DNA of 64,000 bases from Ghiorsea sp. (GTDB lineage Bacteria; Pseudomonadota; Zetaproteobacteria; Mariprofundales; Mariprofundaceae): the NCBI GenBank assembly GCA_030949605.1, contig JAUZSH010000032.1, positions 56,001-120,000 of the forward strand. Reading direction: 5' to 3'. The notes under the pieces were generated by a model. That model saw only the letters and a program-made list of their open reading frames with translations. It made no database searches and had not been told where the DNA came from. Within the stretch, counting starts at the first letter, position 1. Every line of letters begins with the position of its first letter. Positions 15,735 to 24,664 of the stretch are shown in pieces. The position numbers and the translations under genes were made by a program.

Positions 15735-16730
15735 TTGCCAAAAAAACGCCAAAAAAAAGGTAAGATACCAACCCATATCATCAGAGTAGCTATCATATTT
15801 TTGATGGTAGCTATTCTTCTTTGGTTGGGTATAAACATTTTCAAAGAGGTTCAACGCACCCAACCTGCGTCTATAAAAGCGCAGGTTGAGGATGTGTCTA
15901 CGCCAACACAGATTGAGGATGTGTCTACGCCTAACATTGGTAAGCTTATCAAACCTATCATCCAATCCGAGGATACGTTTACCCTTGTTTTTGAAGATGA
16001 ACTTCCTGAACCCATCACTCAAAGCGATAGCATGGATACGAAACCTCAACAAAAGAGGCATAAGGTAGCACTGATTATTGATGATGTGGGTTATGATATG
16101 AAAGCACTGCAACGACTCCTTGCATTACCATTTACTATTACTGTATCTATTTTACCCGACTCGCCCTATGCCAAGCAAGCTGCGCAGATAGCACATCAAC
16201 ATGGTGTCACGGTGATGCTGCATATGCCCATGCAAACAACCAATCCAAAATACACCCAGAAAATGGAAGCATTTTACTTGCATACGGGCATGGGCAAGCC
16301 TGAATTTACGCAAGTCTTTGAAGATGCATTATCTAAAGTCCCCTATGTGGCTGGCATCAACAATCATATGGGCTCCGCTTTAACGGCTGATAAAAAGTCG
16401 ATGCAATGGCTGATGGCGTTATCTAAAAAACATGACTTATTTTTTATTGATTCGAGAACATCTTCATCTTCAGTGGGCAAGGATGTCGCGAAAACAAGTC
16501 AGATACCGTGGAATGTGCGCGATATTTTCCTTGATCACAGCGTTGAAGCTGAAGCTTTGAGGCACGCTTGGCAGTCTGCCTTGAAATGTGCCAAAAGGAA
16601 CGATCACTGCATCATGTTGGCGCACCCGCATCCAGAAACATTAGCCTTCTTGGAAAACAACATTTTGGCTGAAGATTACCACCGATTCATCAACATCTCA
16701 GATGTGTTATACAAACCTGAAACACAGTGA
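15735..16730 (+). CDS. Divergent polysaccharide deacetylase family protein
   Basis: 331 residues with a TTG start three bases after the ctpA stop; no strong ribosome site is visible, so the start is provisional. A membrane anchor (VAIIFLMVAILLWLGINIF) is followed by a linker with a short repeat (VEDVSTP, IEDVSTP) and a domain starting VALIIDDVGYDMKALQRLL with VMLHMPMQ, INNHMGSALT and CIMLAHPHPETL, which marks the divergent deacetylase family (YibQ-like). Its enzymatic role is not established. Members sit beside envC and ctpA in many genomes, pointing to cell-wall work. Confidence 0.9.
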   Translation: MPKKRQKKGKIPTHIIRVAIIFLMVAILLWLGINIFKEVQRTQPASIKAQVEDVSTPTQIEDVSTPNIGKLIKPIIQSEDTFTLVFEDELPEPITQSDSMDTKPQQKRHKVALIIDDVGYDMKALQRLLALPFTITVSILPDSPYAKQAAQIAHQHGVTVMLHMPMQTTNPKYTQKMEAFYLHTGMGKPEFTQVFEDALSKVPYVAGINNHMGSALTADKKSMQWLMALSKKHDLFFIDSRTSSSSVGKDVAKTSQIPWNVRDIFLDHSVEAEALRHAWQSALKCAKRNDHCIMLAHPHPETLAFLENNILAEDYHRFINISDVLYKPETQ

Positions 16731-16770
16731 TAATCATCCTCCTTATCGAATAACCGATGTTATAATGCGT

Positions 16771-16820
16771 GCGCGACTAACACCCCAGGGTACTTTCTCA
16801 GCACCTTGAGTCGCACTTCC
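16771..16820. repeat. Partial copy of the GGAAGTGCGACT repeat
   Basis: Reverse-complemented, the segment reads GGAAGTGCGACTCAAGGTG then GGGGTGTTAGTCGCGC, matching the first half of the repeat at 40,678-40,780 (GGAAGTGCGACTCAAGGTG, GGGGTGTTAGCCGCG). It lies in the gene-free interval 16,731-17,485, which is almost wholly repeats. Confidence 0.65.
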
Positions 16821-16826
16821 TCAATT

Positions 16827-16990
16827 AGCCCGCATTATTCATAAATCGTCGTGATGATTGCGTAGAACCTTTGTTTGCAACGAATTTTAAAGAAATCGCT
16901 CGTAGCCGCGCTTACTAACGATTGATGAGAGATTTGTTGCGAATAAAGGGGCAAGCAAGGGCGCGGCTGTATTTGTGAATAATGCGGGTT
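16827..16990. repeat. 164-bp element with 20-bp imperfect inverted ends
   Basis: Ends AGCCCGCATTATTCATAAAT (16,827-16,846) and ATTTGTGAATAATGCGGGTT (16,971-16,990) pair at 18 of 20 positions. The inside has a weaker inverted pair around TTGCAACGAAT and ATTTGTTGCGAA. There is no gene. It looks like a MITE or the remains of one. Confidence 0.6.
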
Positions 16991-17399
16991 AGAGCTTACT
17001 CAAAAAGTATGGCCTAAGCGTTGCGTATAGGTTGGAAGTGAGGCTTTAGCCTCGCATTGATGAATGATATTCAATCACTTCACCAGAAATAGAACAAAAT
17101 TAGAGCCGCTTGGTTTTTTTAGGCGAGGCTAAAGCCTCACTTCCTATGACCTAGATCTTGCAAGTGTTTACCCCTACATAGCGCAGCCTATTGATTCACC
17201 TAGACTATTTAAAAACCAATATCTTACACTCTGCACGTACAAACACTTGCAGGATCTAGGTATGAAAATAACTGCATAAGTTTCCAGTTATATGCAAGAC
17301 TTTTGTGGTCAGCCTAGTCAAAGGCTTTGCACTTTATGCGGCTGAAAACATGATATTATTTCAATATATCAATAGCTTATGACTTTTTGAGTTCAATCC
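16991..17399. repeat. Long nested-palindrome repeat, copy A (interrupted)
   Basis: Bounded by AGAGCTTACTCAAAAAGTAT and GACTTTTTGAGTTCAATCC, it contains the inner pair GGAAGTGAGGCTTTAGCCTC and its complement. It matches 35,486-37,550 in inverse orientation. This copy is interrupted by a 111-bp MITE (17,150-17,260) but keeps the uninterrupted target of the IS1634-like element (GCATAA at 17,274-17,279). Confidence 0.8.
17150..17260. mobile_element. 111-bp MITE with 20-bp inverted ends
   Basis: Ends CCTAGATCTTGCAAGTGTTT and, reverse-complemented, CCTAGATCCTGCAAGTGTTT differ at one position. The element is flanked by a perfect 5-bp duplication TATGA (17,145-17,149 and 17,261-17,265). The empty site CTTCCTATGAAAATAAC is present, reverse-complemented, at about 37,388-37,404 in copy C. 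There is no coding capacity; the mobilising transposase is not in this window. Confidence 0.85.
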
Positions 17400-17407
17400 A
17401 ATTATGA

Positions 17408-17423
17408 CCGACATTCCGCAACC
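17408..17423. mobile_element. Solitary end resembling the IS1634-like element
   Basis: CCGACATTCCGCAACC matches 15 of 16 bases of the terminal repeat CCGACATTCCGCACCC of the element at 35,594-37,380. No transposase follows. It is either a scar or a chance match; its position right after repeat copy A favours a scar. Confidence 0.45.
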
Positions 17424-17436
17424 GAGCTAAAATTCG

Positions 17437-17460
17437 TCATTCCCGCCTGCGCGGGAATAA
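17437..17460 (-). terminator. REP-like hairpin beyond gpmI
   Basis: ATTCCCGC-CTGC-GCGGGAAT forms a perfect 8-bp stem 26 bases after the gpmI stop. The U-run that follows on the minus strand is weak (GACGAATTTT), so it may act as a REP or mRNA-stabilising hairpin more than as a true terminator. Confidence 0.4.
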
Positions 17461-17485
17461 CAGGCTTTCGATGTTGTGCCTAACA

Positions 17486-19081
17486 TCAGTGAATCAATGA
17501 ATGCTCCAAGTTCTGAGGCGTTTCGATACCCATCATGTCGCAAACTGTTGCCGCTAGGTTGGCGAGTCCTGCATCTTTATCTGCCGCCGCAGACAAGGCA
17601 TAAGTTCCACCCGCTTTGAATAAAATGCATGGCACAGGGTTCACCGAATGTTTGGTGCATGGCTCATCACCATCTTTGGTGTGTGTGACCATTTCTTCAG
17701 CATTGCCATGGTCTGCGGTGATAATGGCATTACCACCATGTTTTTCTAAAGCATCAACAATTTGACCGATTGCCGCATCCACAGCTTCTACCGCTTTGAT
17801 GGCAGGTGCGATTTTACCGCAATGCCCGACCATATCGGCATTGGCAAAGTTAATCAGCCCAAATCCATACTCACCTGTTTCAATGAGTGTAACCGCTTTG
17901 GCTGCAATATCAGGTGCTTTCATCTCAGGTTTATTGGCAAACGAAATACCTTTATCGGAATCAATCAAAATATATTCTTCCAAGCTGTTATCCAAAGGTT
18001 TGCGATAACCGCCATTAAAGAAGAAGGTCACATGGGGAAACTTTTGTGTTTCAGTGAGGCGGAATTGTTTGATTTTTTGGTCAACCAAATACCTACCCAA
18101 TGGATAATCCACTTTGGTTGGGCCCATCAACTGCAATTCAGGCATGTTTCTATCTTCATCAAATACCATCATACCTGCAAACACCACATCAGGCAGGTGG
18201 TCACGCTCAAACCCTGTAAAGTCTTCAATTTCAAAAGCTTCGGTGATTTCAATCGCCCGATCACCACGGAAATTCATCATCAGCACCGCATCACCATTTT
18301 CAATCACAGCTACGGGTTTACCATAGTCATCGATAATGATAAATGAATCCATATCTTGGTCAATCAAGTCTGGCGTTGCCGAGCGAAGCGAAGTGATGGC
18401 TTCAATCATGGAGGAAAACTCATGCTCTGCTTCGGCATTGACCATAGCGTCCCAGCCACGTTTTACCTTGCCCCAATCTTGGTCTCTATCCATAGCCGCA
18501 TGTTCACGACCCGATGCGGAGGCAAAGGCATAATGCCTATCATCTTTGGCATTAATGTCGGTGAATAAGTCTTCAAGCTGCAACACATAATCTTGCGCTG
18601 ATTGAATACCTACATCGCGTCCATCCAATGATGCATGAATGAATAAGCGCTCAATATCTTGTTCATCAGCATAACGAATCACTGCTTTGAAATGGTCAAT
18701 ATGCGAGTGGATATTACCATCAGACAACAGCCCAAGCAGGTGAATCGCTCCGCTTTCCTTGCCTACTTCAATAACCTTCGCCAAAGCGTCTGACTCATAA
18801 AATGAACCATCTTCAAGTGCTTTATTAATCCGCGTAGGGCCTTGGTCGAGAATTTTGCCTGCGCCCATGGTTAAATGCCCTACTTCTGAGCCGCCCATAT
18901 CTTTCATGGAAGGCAAACCGACAAACTTGCCATGTGTATTGATTTCAGTGTAGGCACATGAGTCTTTGAGGCGGTCAAAGTTTGGTGTATTTGCCAAAGC
19001 AATCGCATCATCATCGCGCCCCGAGCCTACGCCCCAGCCATCCATAATAATTAATAATGTTGTGTTTTGTTTATTTGTCAT
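17486..19081 (-). CDS. gpmI: 2,3-bisphosphoglycerate-independent phosphoglycerate mutase
   Basis: Glycolytic and gluconeogenic Mn-dependent mutase converting 3- and 2-phosphoglycerate. The 531-residue form starting [19 protein letters not shown] fits; it overlaps ubiD by ATGA. Landmarks are the metal site LLIIMDGWG, the phosphoserine loop [13 protein letters not shown] (more often GNSEVGH), [10 protein letters not shown] (usually HAFLDGRDT), [14 protein letters not shown] and [11 protein letters not shown]. The substitutions are near but not at catalytic residues, so it should be active. The pairing with ubiD is unusual functionally and probably reflects only co-transcription. Confidence 0.95.
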   Translation of the reverse strand: MTNKQNTTLLIIMDGWGVGSGRDDDAIALANTPNFDRLKDSCAYTEINTHGKFVGLPSMKDMGGSEVGHLTMGAGKILDQGPTRINKALEDGSFYESDALAKVIEVGKESGAIHLLGLLSDGNIHSHIDHFKAVIRYADEQDIERLFIHASLDGRDVGIQSAQDYVLQLEDLFTDINAKDDRHYAFASASGREHAAMDRDQDWGKVKRGWDAMVNAEAEHEFSSMIEAITSLRSATPDLIDQDMDSFIIIDDYGKPVAVIENGDAVLMMNFRGDRAIEITEAFEIEDFTGFERDHLPDVVFAGMMVFDEDRNMPELQLMGPTKVDYPLGRYLVDQKIKQFRLTETQKFPHVTFFFNGGYRKPLDNSLEEYILIDSDKGISFANKPEMKAPDIAAKAVTLIETGEYGFGLINFANADMVGHCGKIAPAIKAVEAVDAAIGQIVDALEKHGGNAIITADHGNAEEMVTHTKDGDEPCTKHSVNPVPCILFKAGGTYALSAAADKDAGLANLAATVCDMMGIETPQNLEHSLIH

Positions 19082-20547
19082 AAGTCTAAATCCAATTCTT
19101 CCCAAATATCATCAATATGTTGTTTCACTTCATCGGTCATGGTGATGGTTCGACCCCATTCGCGGTCAGTCTCACCCTGCCATTTGTTGGTCGCATCAAT
19201 GCCCACTTTAGAGCCAAGCCCAGCAACGGGTGAGGCAAAGTCCAAGTAATCAATCGGTGTGTGTTCAGCCATGGTGAAATCACGCACTGGGTCACATCTT
19301 GTGGTAATCGCCCAAATCACTTCCTTCCAATCGCGGCAATCAATATCATCATCGACAACCACAATAAACTTGGTGTACATAAACTGCCTTAAATACGACC
19401 ACACCCCAAACATAATACGCTTGGCATGACCCGCATATTGTTTCTTGATGGATACCACCGCCATGCGGTAGGAGCAACCTTCCATGGGCAAATAAAAATC
19501 GACAATTTCAGGGAATTGTTTACGCAAAATCGGCACAAACACTTCATTGAATGCCAAGCCCAGAATCGCAGGTTCATCAGGCGGTTTTCCTGTATGCGTG
19601 GAATGATAAATTGCATCCTTACGCATGCTTATTTTTTCAACGGTAAACACAGGAAAAGTTTCGGTTTCGTTGTAGTAACCTGTGTGGTCGCCATAAGGAC
19701 CTTCTTCCGCATATTCATCAAAAGAAATAAAGCCTTCAAGCACAATCTCTGCCGAGGTTGGCACTTGCAAATCAACCACAGAACATGGGGTTAATCGTGT
19801 TTTCTCATTACGCAATAACCCTGCAAACTGATACTCAGAAAGTGTATCAGGAATAGGGGTTACAGCGGCTAAAATCGTGGCTGGGTCAGCGCCAATCACC
19901 ACAGCACATGGAAAGGGTTCGCGCTTTTCTTTTTGGCTGGCTTCTTGATGGTCAATTGCCCCACCTCTATGCTTTAACCAGCGCATGATGAGCTTGTTTT
20001 TGGCAATCTTTTGCTGCCTATAAATACCTAGGTTTTGTCTATCTTTGTGTGGACCTTTGGTGACCACCAAACCCCAAGTAATCAGCGGCGCAACATCTTC
20101 TGGCCAACAGGTTTGAATCGGCAGCTTATCAAGGTCAACCGCATCGCCTTCGACCACCACTTCTTGCCAAGGTGCTTTTTTGACAATTTTGGGTGACATG
20201 TGCAACACTTTTTTGAACACAGGAAGCTTGTTCCACGCATCCTTCAAACCTTTGGGTGGCTCAGGCTCTTTAAGAAATGCCAAAAGTTCACCAATTTCAC
20301 GCAACTCCGATGCTGACTCACGCCCCATGCCCAAAGCAATACGTGTATCTTTGCCAAACAAGTTGGTCAACACAGGCATATCATGCCCTTTGACGTTTTC
20401 AAACAACAACGCAGGACCACCAGCTTCTAAAACACGTTGTGAAATCTCCGTCATTTCCAATTCTGTGCTGACTTCAGTGGTGATACGTTTAAGCTCACCT
20501 CGTTTTTCCAAATCAGCAATAAAGTCGCGCATATCTTTGTAACTCAT
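19078..20547 (-). CDS. ubiD: UbiD-family prenylated-FMN decarboxylase
   Basis: 489 residues beginning [20 protein letters not shown], the standard UbiD start. It decarboxylates 3-polyprenyl-4-hydroxybenzoate in ubiquinone synthesis using prenylated FMN made by UbiX. Typical segments are [53 protein letters not shown] and [18 protein letters not shown]. It works with the other ubiquinone genes found at 37.5-40.6 kb. UbiX is not in the window. Confidence 0.96.
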   Translation of the reverse strand: MSYKDMRDFIADLEKRGELKRITTEVSTELEMTEISQRVLEAGGPALLFENVKGHDMPVLTNLFGKDTRIALGMGRESASELREIGELLAFLKEPEPPKGLKDAWNKLPVFKKVLHMSPKIVKKAPWQEVVVEGDAVDLDKLPIQTCWPEDVAPLITWGLVVTKGPHKDRQNLGIYRQQKIAKNKLIMRWLKHRGGAIDHQEASQKEKREPFPCAVVIGADPATILAAVTPIPDTLSEYQFAGLLRNEKTRLTPCSVVDLQVPTSAEIVLEGFISFDEYAEEGPYGDHTGYYNETETFPVFTVEKISMRKDAIYHSTHTGKPPDEPAILGLAFNEVFVPILRKQFPEIVDFYLPMEGCSYRMAVVSIKKQYAGHAKRIMFGVWSYLRQFMYTKFIVVVDDDIDCRDWKEVIWAITTRCDPVRDFTMAEHTPIDYLDFASPVAGLGSKVGIDATNKWQGETDREWGRTITMTDEVKQHIDDIWEELDLDL

Positions 20548-20556
20548 GGTTTCAAG

Positions 20557-20868
20557 TTAGCCTTCAATCTCAAAAATTGTATCCAGTTTCGCCAATTCAA
20601 ACACATCACGCACCGTTTCACTCAAGCCCAAAAGCACAAACCGACCACCCACACGTTTACTCCATTGCAAACCTTCCACCAAGGTAGCAATGCCCGATGA
20701 ATCCATGAAACCAACACCATCAAGCTTGATCTTAATCACCTCAACATCACTGGTAAACAAAGGTTGTAACTCATTGCGTAATTCGGGGGATGTTTGAATG
20801 GTCACATCTCCCTGAACAGTAACGCTTGCTGCTTTTCCTGCATGTTCTATTTCAATATGAAGACTCAT
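20557..20868 (-). CDS. STAS-domain anti-sigma factor antagonist (RsbV/SpoIIAA-like)
   Basis: 103-residue single STAS domain. The phosphorylatable Ser lies in FMDSSGIATLVEGLQ, with the preceding strand IKIKLDGVG. In partner-switching systems the kinase RsbW phosphorylates this Ser; the unphosphorylated form captures RsbW and frees its target. The gene overlaps the kinase gene by 4 bases, so the two are coupled. No sigma factor gene is adjacent. Confidence 0.92.
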   Translation of the reverse strand: MSLHIEIEHAGKAASVTVQGDVTIQTSPELRNELQPLFTSDVEVIKIKLDGVGFMDSSGIATLVEGLQWSKRVGGRFVLLGLSETVRDVFELAKLDTIFEIEG

Positions 20869-21323
20869 GATTTTTTATCCTTTTCTTTTAAGTTAAAGAC
20901 CAAGCGCCACTGATTTCCATCTTGAAGCGGCGTGTGTTCAAATGTTTCTGTGATAGCATAAATAAGGTGCATACCCAAGCCACCTGTTACGGGATGATCT
21001 TTCAGTGTTTCAGGGTCAACGCCTTTGCACGCCTTAATATCTTGAATGGTAGGCGCATAATCACGCAACTTAATCTCTAAAAGACAAGGTTTTCCTTCTT
21101 GCCCCGTCCATTTCGCCGAACAATCAATATCCCCACCTTGACCCGCATAGCCATGAGCATGAATATTAGCAAATAGTTCATCCAATGCCAAAGCAATACG
21201 ATTAATTTGAATGGCATCCAAACAAGCCCCTTCGCAAGCTTGATCTGCTAAGTGTTGCAATGCCTCAAGCCCTTCTTTGCAGCCCGTCAAATGCAAATGG
21301 AAATTTGATTTTTGAATATTCAA
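20865..21323 (-). CDS. RsbW-like serine kinase / anti-sigma factor
   Basis: A GHKL ATPase domain of about 152 residues: N box ALDELFANIHAHGY, G1 LRDYAPTI, G2 GGLGMHLIYAI. It should phosphorylate the downstream STAS protein. I prefer the TTG start at 21,323, which has GAGGGG 7 bases upstream; a longer frame from TTG at 21,338 has the same sequence too close. The matching PP2C phosphatase is likely the gene at 32,464, 11 kb away. The regulated partner is unknown. Confidence 0.85.
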   Translation of the reverse strand: MNIQKSNFHLHLTGCKEGLEALQHLADQACEGACLDAIQINRIALALDELFANIHAHGYAGQGGDIDCSAKWTGQEGKPCLLEIKLRDYAPTIQDIKACKGVDPETLKDHPVTGGLGMHLIYAITETFEHTPLQDGNQWRLVFNLKEKDKKS

Positions 21324-21369
21324 CGCATCACCCCTCAAGCTTGATTAAGCAAGACTAGCACCTATCAAT

Positions 21370-21388
21370 AAGATGTTAAAATATAATC
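21370..21388. repeat. Left copy of the 19-bp direct repeat around the helicase
   Basis: AAGATGTTAAAATATAATC is repeated exactly at 24,667-24,685, where it forms the 3' end of the ycgN-like gene. Similarity extends outward with one indel (CTATCAAT before it here, CTATGAATC there). A run of nine G follows at 21,403-21,411. Confidence 0.8.
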
Positions 21389-21432
21389 CACTACTACTTT
21401 AAGGGGGGGGGCGACCGATAATCCGTTACCCT

Positions 21433-21730
21433 CTAGTTAGGGTTTCCTCAAAAAGCACAATGAACCACAAAAAGCACAGAAAAACAAAGCCTTTCATACT
21501 ATTCTCAACCCTTGGAAGTGAGGCTTTAGCCTCGCCTCTATTAAAACCCAAGTGCAAGAGTTTGACCTAGTTTCTGTCCAAAACCTTGCACCTACTCAAA
21601 TGAAGGCGAGGCTAAAGCCTCACTTCCAAGGTGCGAAACGCGATTGACTGACTACGTTTTCACGTTTCTTGGCGTTTTTATGCTCAGAAATGTTTCTTTC
21701 ACGCATTTAAGACTTTTTGAGAAAGCTCTA
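21433..21730. repeat. Nested-palindrome repeat, copy B
   Basis: Outer arms TTTCCTCAAAAAG and CTTTTTGAGAAAG; inner arms GGAAGTGAGGCTTTAGCCTC (21,514-21,536 with its extension) and the complement at 21,605-21,627, around about 70 bases. There is no gene. It fills most of the space between the helicase stop and the rsbW-like gene. Confidence 0.8.
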
Positions 21731-21768
21731 AATTAGCTTAAGTGGCTCGTCCGACAGGCTAGTTAACA

Positions 21769-24585
21769 TCAATGGTCAACTGCTTTTTTTAAAAACACCT
21801 GCAAATCATCCCATAAGCATTCTTCTAACTCTTTGATGTTCATTTTACCATAACCCGTCAAATGATCAAACTTGGTAAAAGCTTGCCTATCCATGGGAAT
21901 CAACGTATATATATTCACCCAATCATCACCGATACGAACCGCAATATCAGGGTTAAATAAATATTCGCCACGTTTGATACGTTTGAAAATTTTTCTATTG
22001 TAAGGCGCTTCTCTTTGATACTCATTTTTGGATAACATGCTGGAAATATATTGGCGTTTTTTGCGGTGGGGTGGGATAACACTATCGGGAAACTGTTCCA
22101 ATATTTGAGTCAGCTTTTTAGCATTAAATACCCTTCTCTCTAACACCCAAGTATTAAAAAAGTCTTTATCAAATAATACCATCATGATATTAAATAATGT
22201 GTATTCCATGGTATGTGCGAGTAACTTTATCAAACGACCTTCAACTTGAAGGGTGAGTTCGGCAGGCGCTAAAAGCTCGTAAACTTTTTGCAAGGAACGC
22301 TGGCAATACTTTGCATCAGTACACGCCTGTTGCAGACAAATTTGAAATGCGTTTAAGCCTGCATTATTAACAAGCTCTTTATCAGCACCCGCATCACACA
22401 ATTTTTCAAGCAAATCAACATTACCCGCCCGAGATGCCAACATTAGCGGCGTATGGTTAAATTGTTCCCTAAAATTCACGCCATATTGATCAACTTGACG
22501 AAATATCGCCATAGTGTTCTTCAAGGTATAAGCTGTGAAATATTTTTTATCGAGTATCGGCATCGCTTTTTCATGGTTTCTTGCGGGCGCAAACTTCACA
22601 TCCATCAAGGCACGCAAATATTTACCATCACCATGCAATAACGCATATTCAAACAAGGTCAATTTGGCTTTTTTATTGCCCTCAATGATGGCTTTTTGAT
22701 ATAAGGCATCAAGTGCTTCCCCAACCAGTGGCTGCCAAGGAATGGTTTTTTGTTTTAAAATACGACTGCGAATGTCGTCGGCTTGTTCTTTTTTACCTTG
22801 TAACTCTAATTTCCTAGCTTCTTCACGCCATTCTTCAAAGCAAGAATTTTGCTCTGCCATTTGCAAAGAATCCTGTGCATTGTGTAGCCCCATCAAGGTC
22901 AGTAAGGCATGATCGGGTTGACTCTCAATGATATATAAATTTTGAATGGCGCGGGTAATGGCAACATAAAAGGCATTGATATGAAATTTGTATATTTCTA
23001 ACGATTTATCACTTTTATCTTTCACCCGCGAAAAATTTAAGCTGTCCACTTTAAGATCATCACTACTCACGCCCTCTGCAATTGTGGCAAAACGCTGATG
23101 ATCTGTGGATACAAAGTTGTATAAAATAATATTTTCATATTCAAGACCTTTGGCTTCTTGAACGGAGAATATCAGTGGGGTTGTAAAATATTTTCGCGCC
23201 CTATCCTTTTGCTCATCATGCATGACAATAATCGCAAAACGCGTGGAATGACGTGTTTTTTCTTCAATTTCATGTTTGATACGCTCTTGATCTTGTAAAA
23301 AAGAGATATTTCCCTGATTGTGAGCATTGCTTTTCACCAAAAAATTACTTTCTTTATCAATCGAACCAAAACGAGCATTTTTGACCTTTAATAAACGATT
23401 GGCGACTTCTGTCACTTCAGGCGAATTGCGGTAATTCGTGTTGAGTACGGTGATTAAATCATGTGTATGCTGGTGATTTTTTTGATTGTAAAAAAAGCTT
23501 TTAATTTTCGACCATGAAAAGAAATTGGGGTGAACAATTTGGTTGGAATCACCACAAATAATAAAATCGCCAGTTCGGTGCAACGATTGAAGAATAAGAC
23601 CCAATTGAACACTGGTAAAATCCTGCACTTCATCAATGACAATAAAGTCATACCGACTCTTTAATTCAGCCATATATTGATGGCTTAACATATTGCTATC
23701 GTACAAGTTTTCTTTGTTTAAAAATTTAAGATAAGCCTCAAACAGGCTATAAACTTCTTCACGCTCATGCTTGTTAAAAATGGACTGCTTGATACCCAGC
23801 GCCAAATATTCATCCCGAGTTAAATATCCATGTTGGCTGACAGTGCCCGTTATCACGCCTTTAAATTCTTCGATAAGCTGATGTGGATCCGCCAGTGATT
23901 TGCTTGTTTTTACAGTTAAGAACCAGCGTTTGAAGTCAGACATACTAACTTCATGCCCATCGGGAATACGTATGGACTCTAAAAACTCTTGAAAGGAATA
24001 AAAATCAACATGTTGATCATCATTCTGGTAGCGCTGACTAAAATACAAATCACGGGAATTTTTCACCAAAAAAGAGGAGTGCGTGATATACAATATATCA
24101 CCGATACCTTGTTTCATTTTTTCCAAGGTTAAGGCTGTTTTTCCACTGCCTGCCGAACCAATAATAATCACAGGTGGGTGTAAATCATAGACCCTGGATT
24201 GTGAATCATCAAAAGAAATCACCTTATCCAAGATGTTAAATGTTGCCACTTGAGGGTTCACATAGACCAAGCGTTCAGGGCTATCATCCAGTTGGCTAAT
24301 GGATGGAATTTTGCTTTCATCGATGGATGCGCCATGACTTAAAAATCGTGATTTATCATAAGCATGGTTAGGAATATATTCCAACACCAAGATGAACTGT
24401 TCACCATGACATTGATAGATGGAAAACAATAAACGATTGCTAATATCCAAGCGACAGCGGTATAGGTTGTGCGCGATTTTTTTAACATCGGCTGATTTAT
24501 AATCGCCCGTTTCAAGAAAGGTCTTCATTTTCTTAAAATTAGGGATTTTTTTGGGGTTTAGCTCATTATATAATAAAACTTTCAT
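21769..24585 (-). CDS. SF1 (UvrD-like) helicase with toxin-like N-terminus and ankyrin repeats
   Basis: 938 residues. Residues 1-85 (KKIAHNLYRCRLDISNRLLF, then ILVLEYIPNHAYDKSRFL) resemble a RelE/ParE-fold domain. The SF1 core follows: Walker A IIGSAGSGKTALTLEKM near 145, Walker B FIVIDEVQDFTS near 318, GDSNQIVHP, LNTNYRNSPEVTEVANRLL, SVQEAKGLEYENIILYNF and FYVAITRAIQNLYIIE. After about residue 690 come ankyrin-like repeats (NHTPLMLASRAGNVDLLEKL, CDAGADKELVNNAGLNAFQI) and a basic C-terminal domain. The Walker residues look intact, so it should hydrolyse ATP on DNA or RNA. It is alone between two 19-bp direct repeats and stands out as acquired. A defence or toxin-control role is inference. Confidence 0.88.
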   Translation of the reverse strand: MKVLLYNELNPKKIPNFKKMKTFLETGDYKSADVKKIAHNLYRCRLDISNRLLFSIYQCHGEQFILVLEYIPNHAYDKSRFLSHGASIDESKIPSISQLDDSPERLVYVNPQVATFNILDKVISFDDSQSRVYDLHPPVIIIGSAGSGKTALTLEKMKQGIGDILYITHSSFLVKNSRDLYFSQRYQNDDQHVDFYSFQEFLESIRIPDGHEVSMSDFKRWFLTVKTSKSLADPHQLIEEFKGVITGTVSQHGYLTRDEYLALGIKQSIFNKHEREEVYSLFEAYLKFLNKENLYDSNMLSHQYMAELKSRYDFIVIDEVQDFTSVQLGLILQSLHRTGDFIICGDSNQIVHPNFFSWSKIKSFFYNQKNHQHTHDLITVLNTNYRNSPEVTEVANRLLKVKNARFGSIDKESNFLVKSNAHNQGNISFLQDQERIKHEIEEKTRHSTRFAIIVMHDEQKDRARKYFTTPLIFSVQEAKGLEYENIILYNFVSTDHQRFATIAEGVSSDDLKVDSLNFSRVKDKSDKSLEIYKFHINAFYVAITRAIQNLYIIESQPDHALLTLMGLHNAQDSLQMAEQNSCFEEWREEARKLELQGKKEQADDIRSRILKQKTIPWQPLVGEALDALYQKAIIEGNKKAKLTLFEYALLHGDGKYLRALMDVKFAPARNHEKAMPILDKKYFTAYTLKNTMAIFRQVDQYGVNFREQFNHTPLMLASRAGNVDLLEKLCDAGADKELVNNAGLNAFQICLQQACTDAKYCQRSLQKVYELLAPAELTLQVEGRLIKLLAHTMEYTLFNIMMVLFDKDFFNTWVLERRVFNAKKLTQILEQFPDSVIPPHRKKRQYISSMLSKNEYQREAPYNRKIFKRIKRGEYLFNPDIAVRIGDDWVNIYTLIPMDRQAFTKFDHLTGYGKMNIKELEECLWDDLQVFLKKAVDH

Positions 24586-24664
24586 GGCTAGTCAGGACTC
24601 TCCTCGTGATGTTGTTTACCTTCTACCTTAGGGGGTCAGCCTTAAATACAACCAACACTATGAA

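Noticed and set aside
17762-18346. A 194-residue plus-strand ORF inside gpmI
   Set aside because: It is the reverse of the conserved gpmI frame; its composition is that of an antisense shadow.
21403-21411. Run of nine G as a phase-variation tract
   Set aside because: It lies about 80 bases upstream of the rsbW-like start with no visible promoter geometry; a link to expression cannot be supported.
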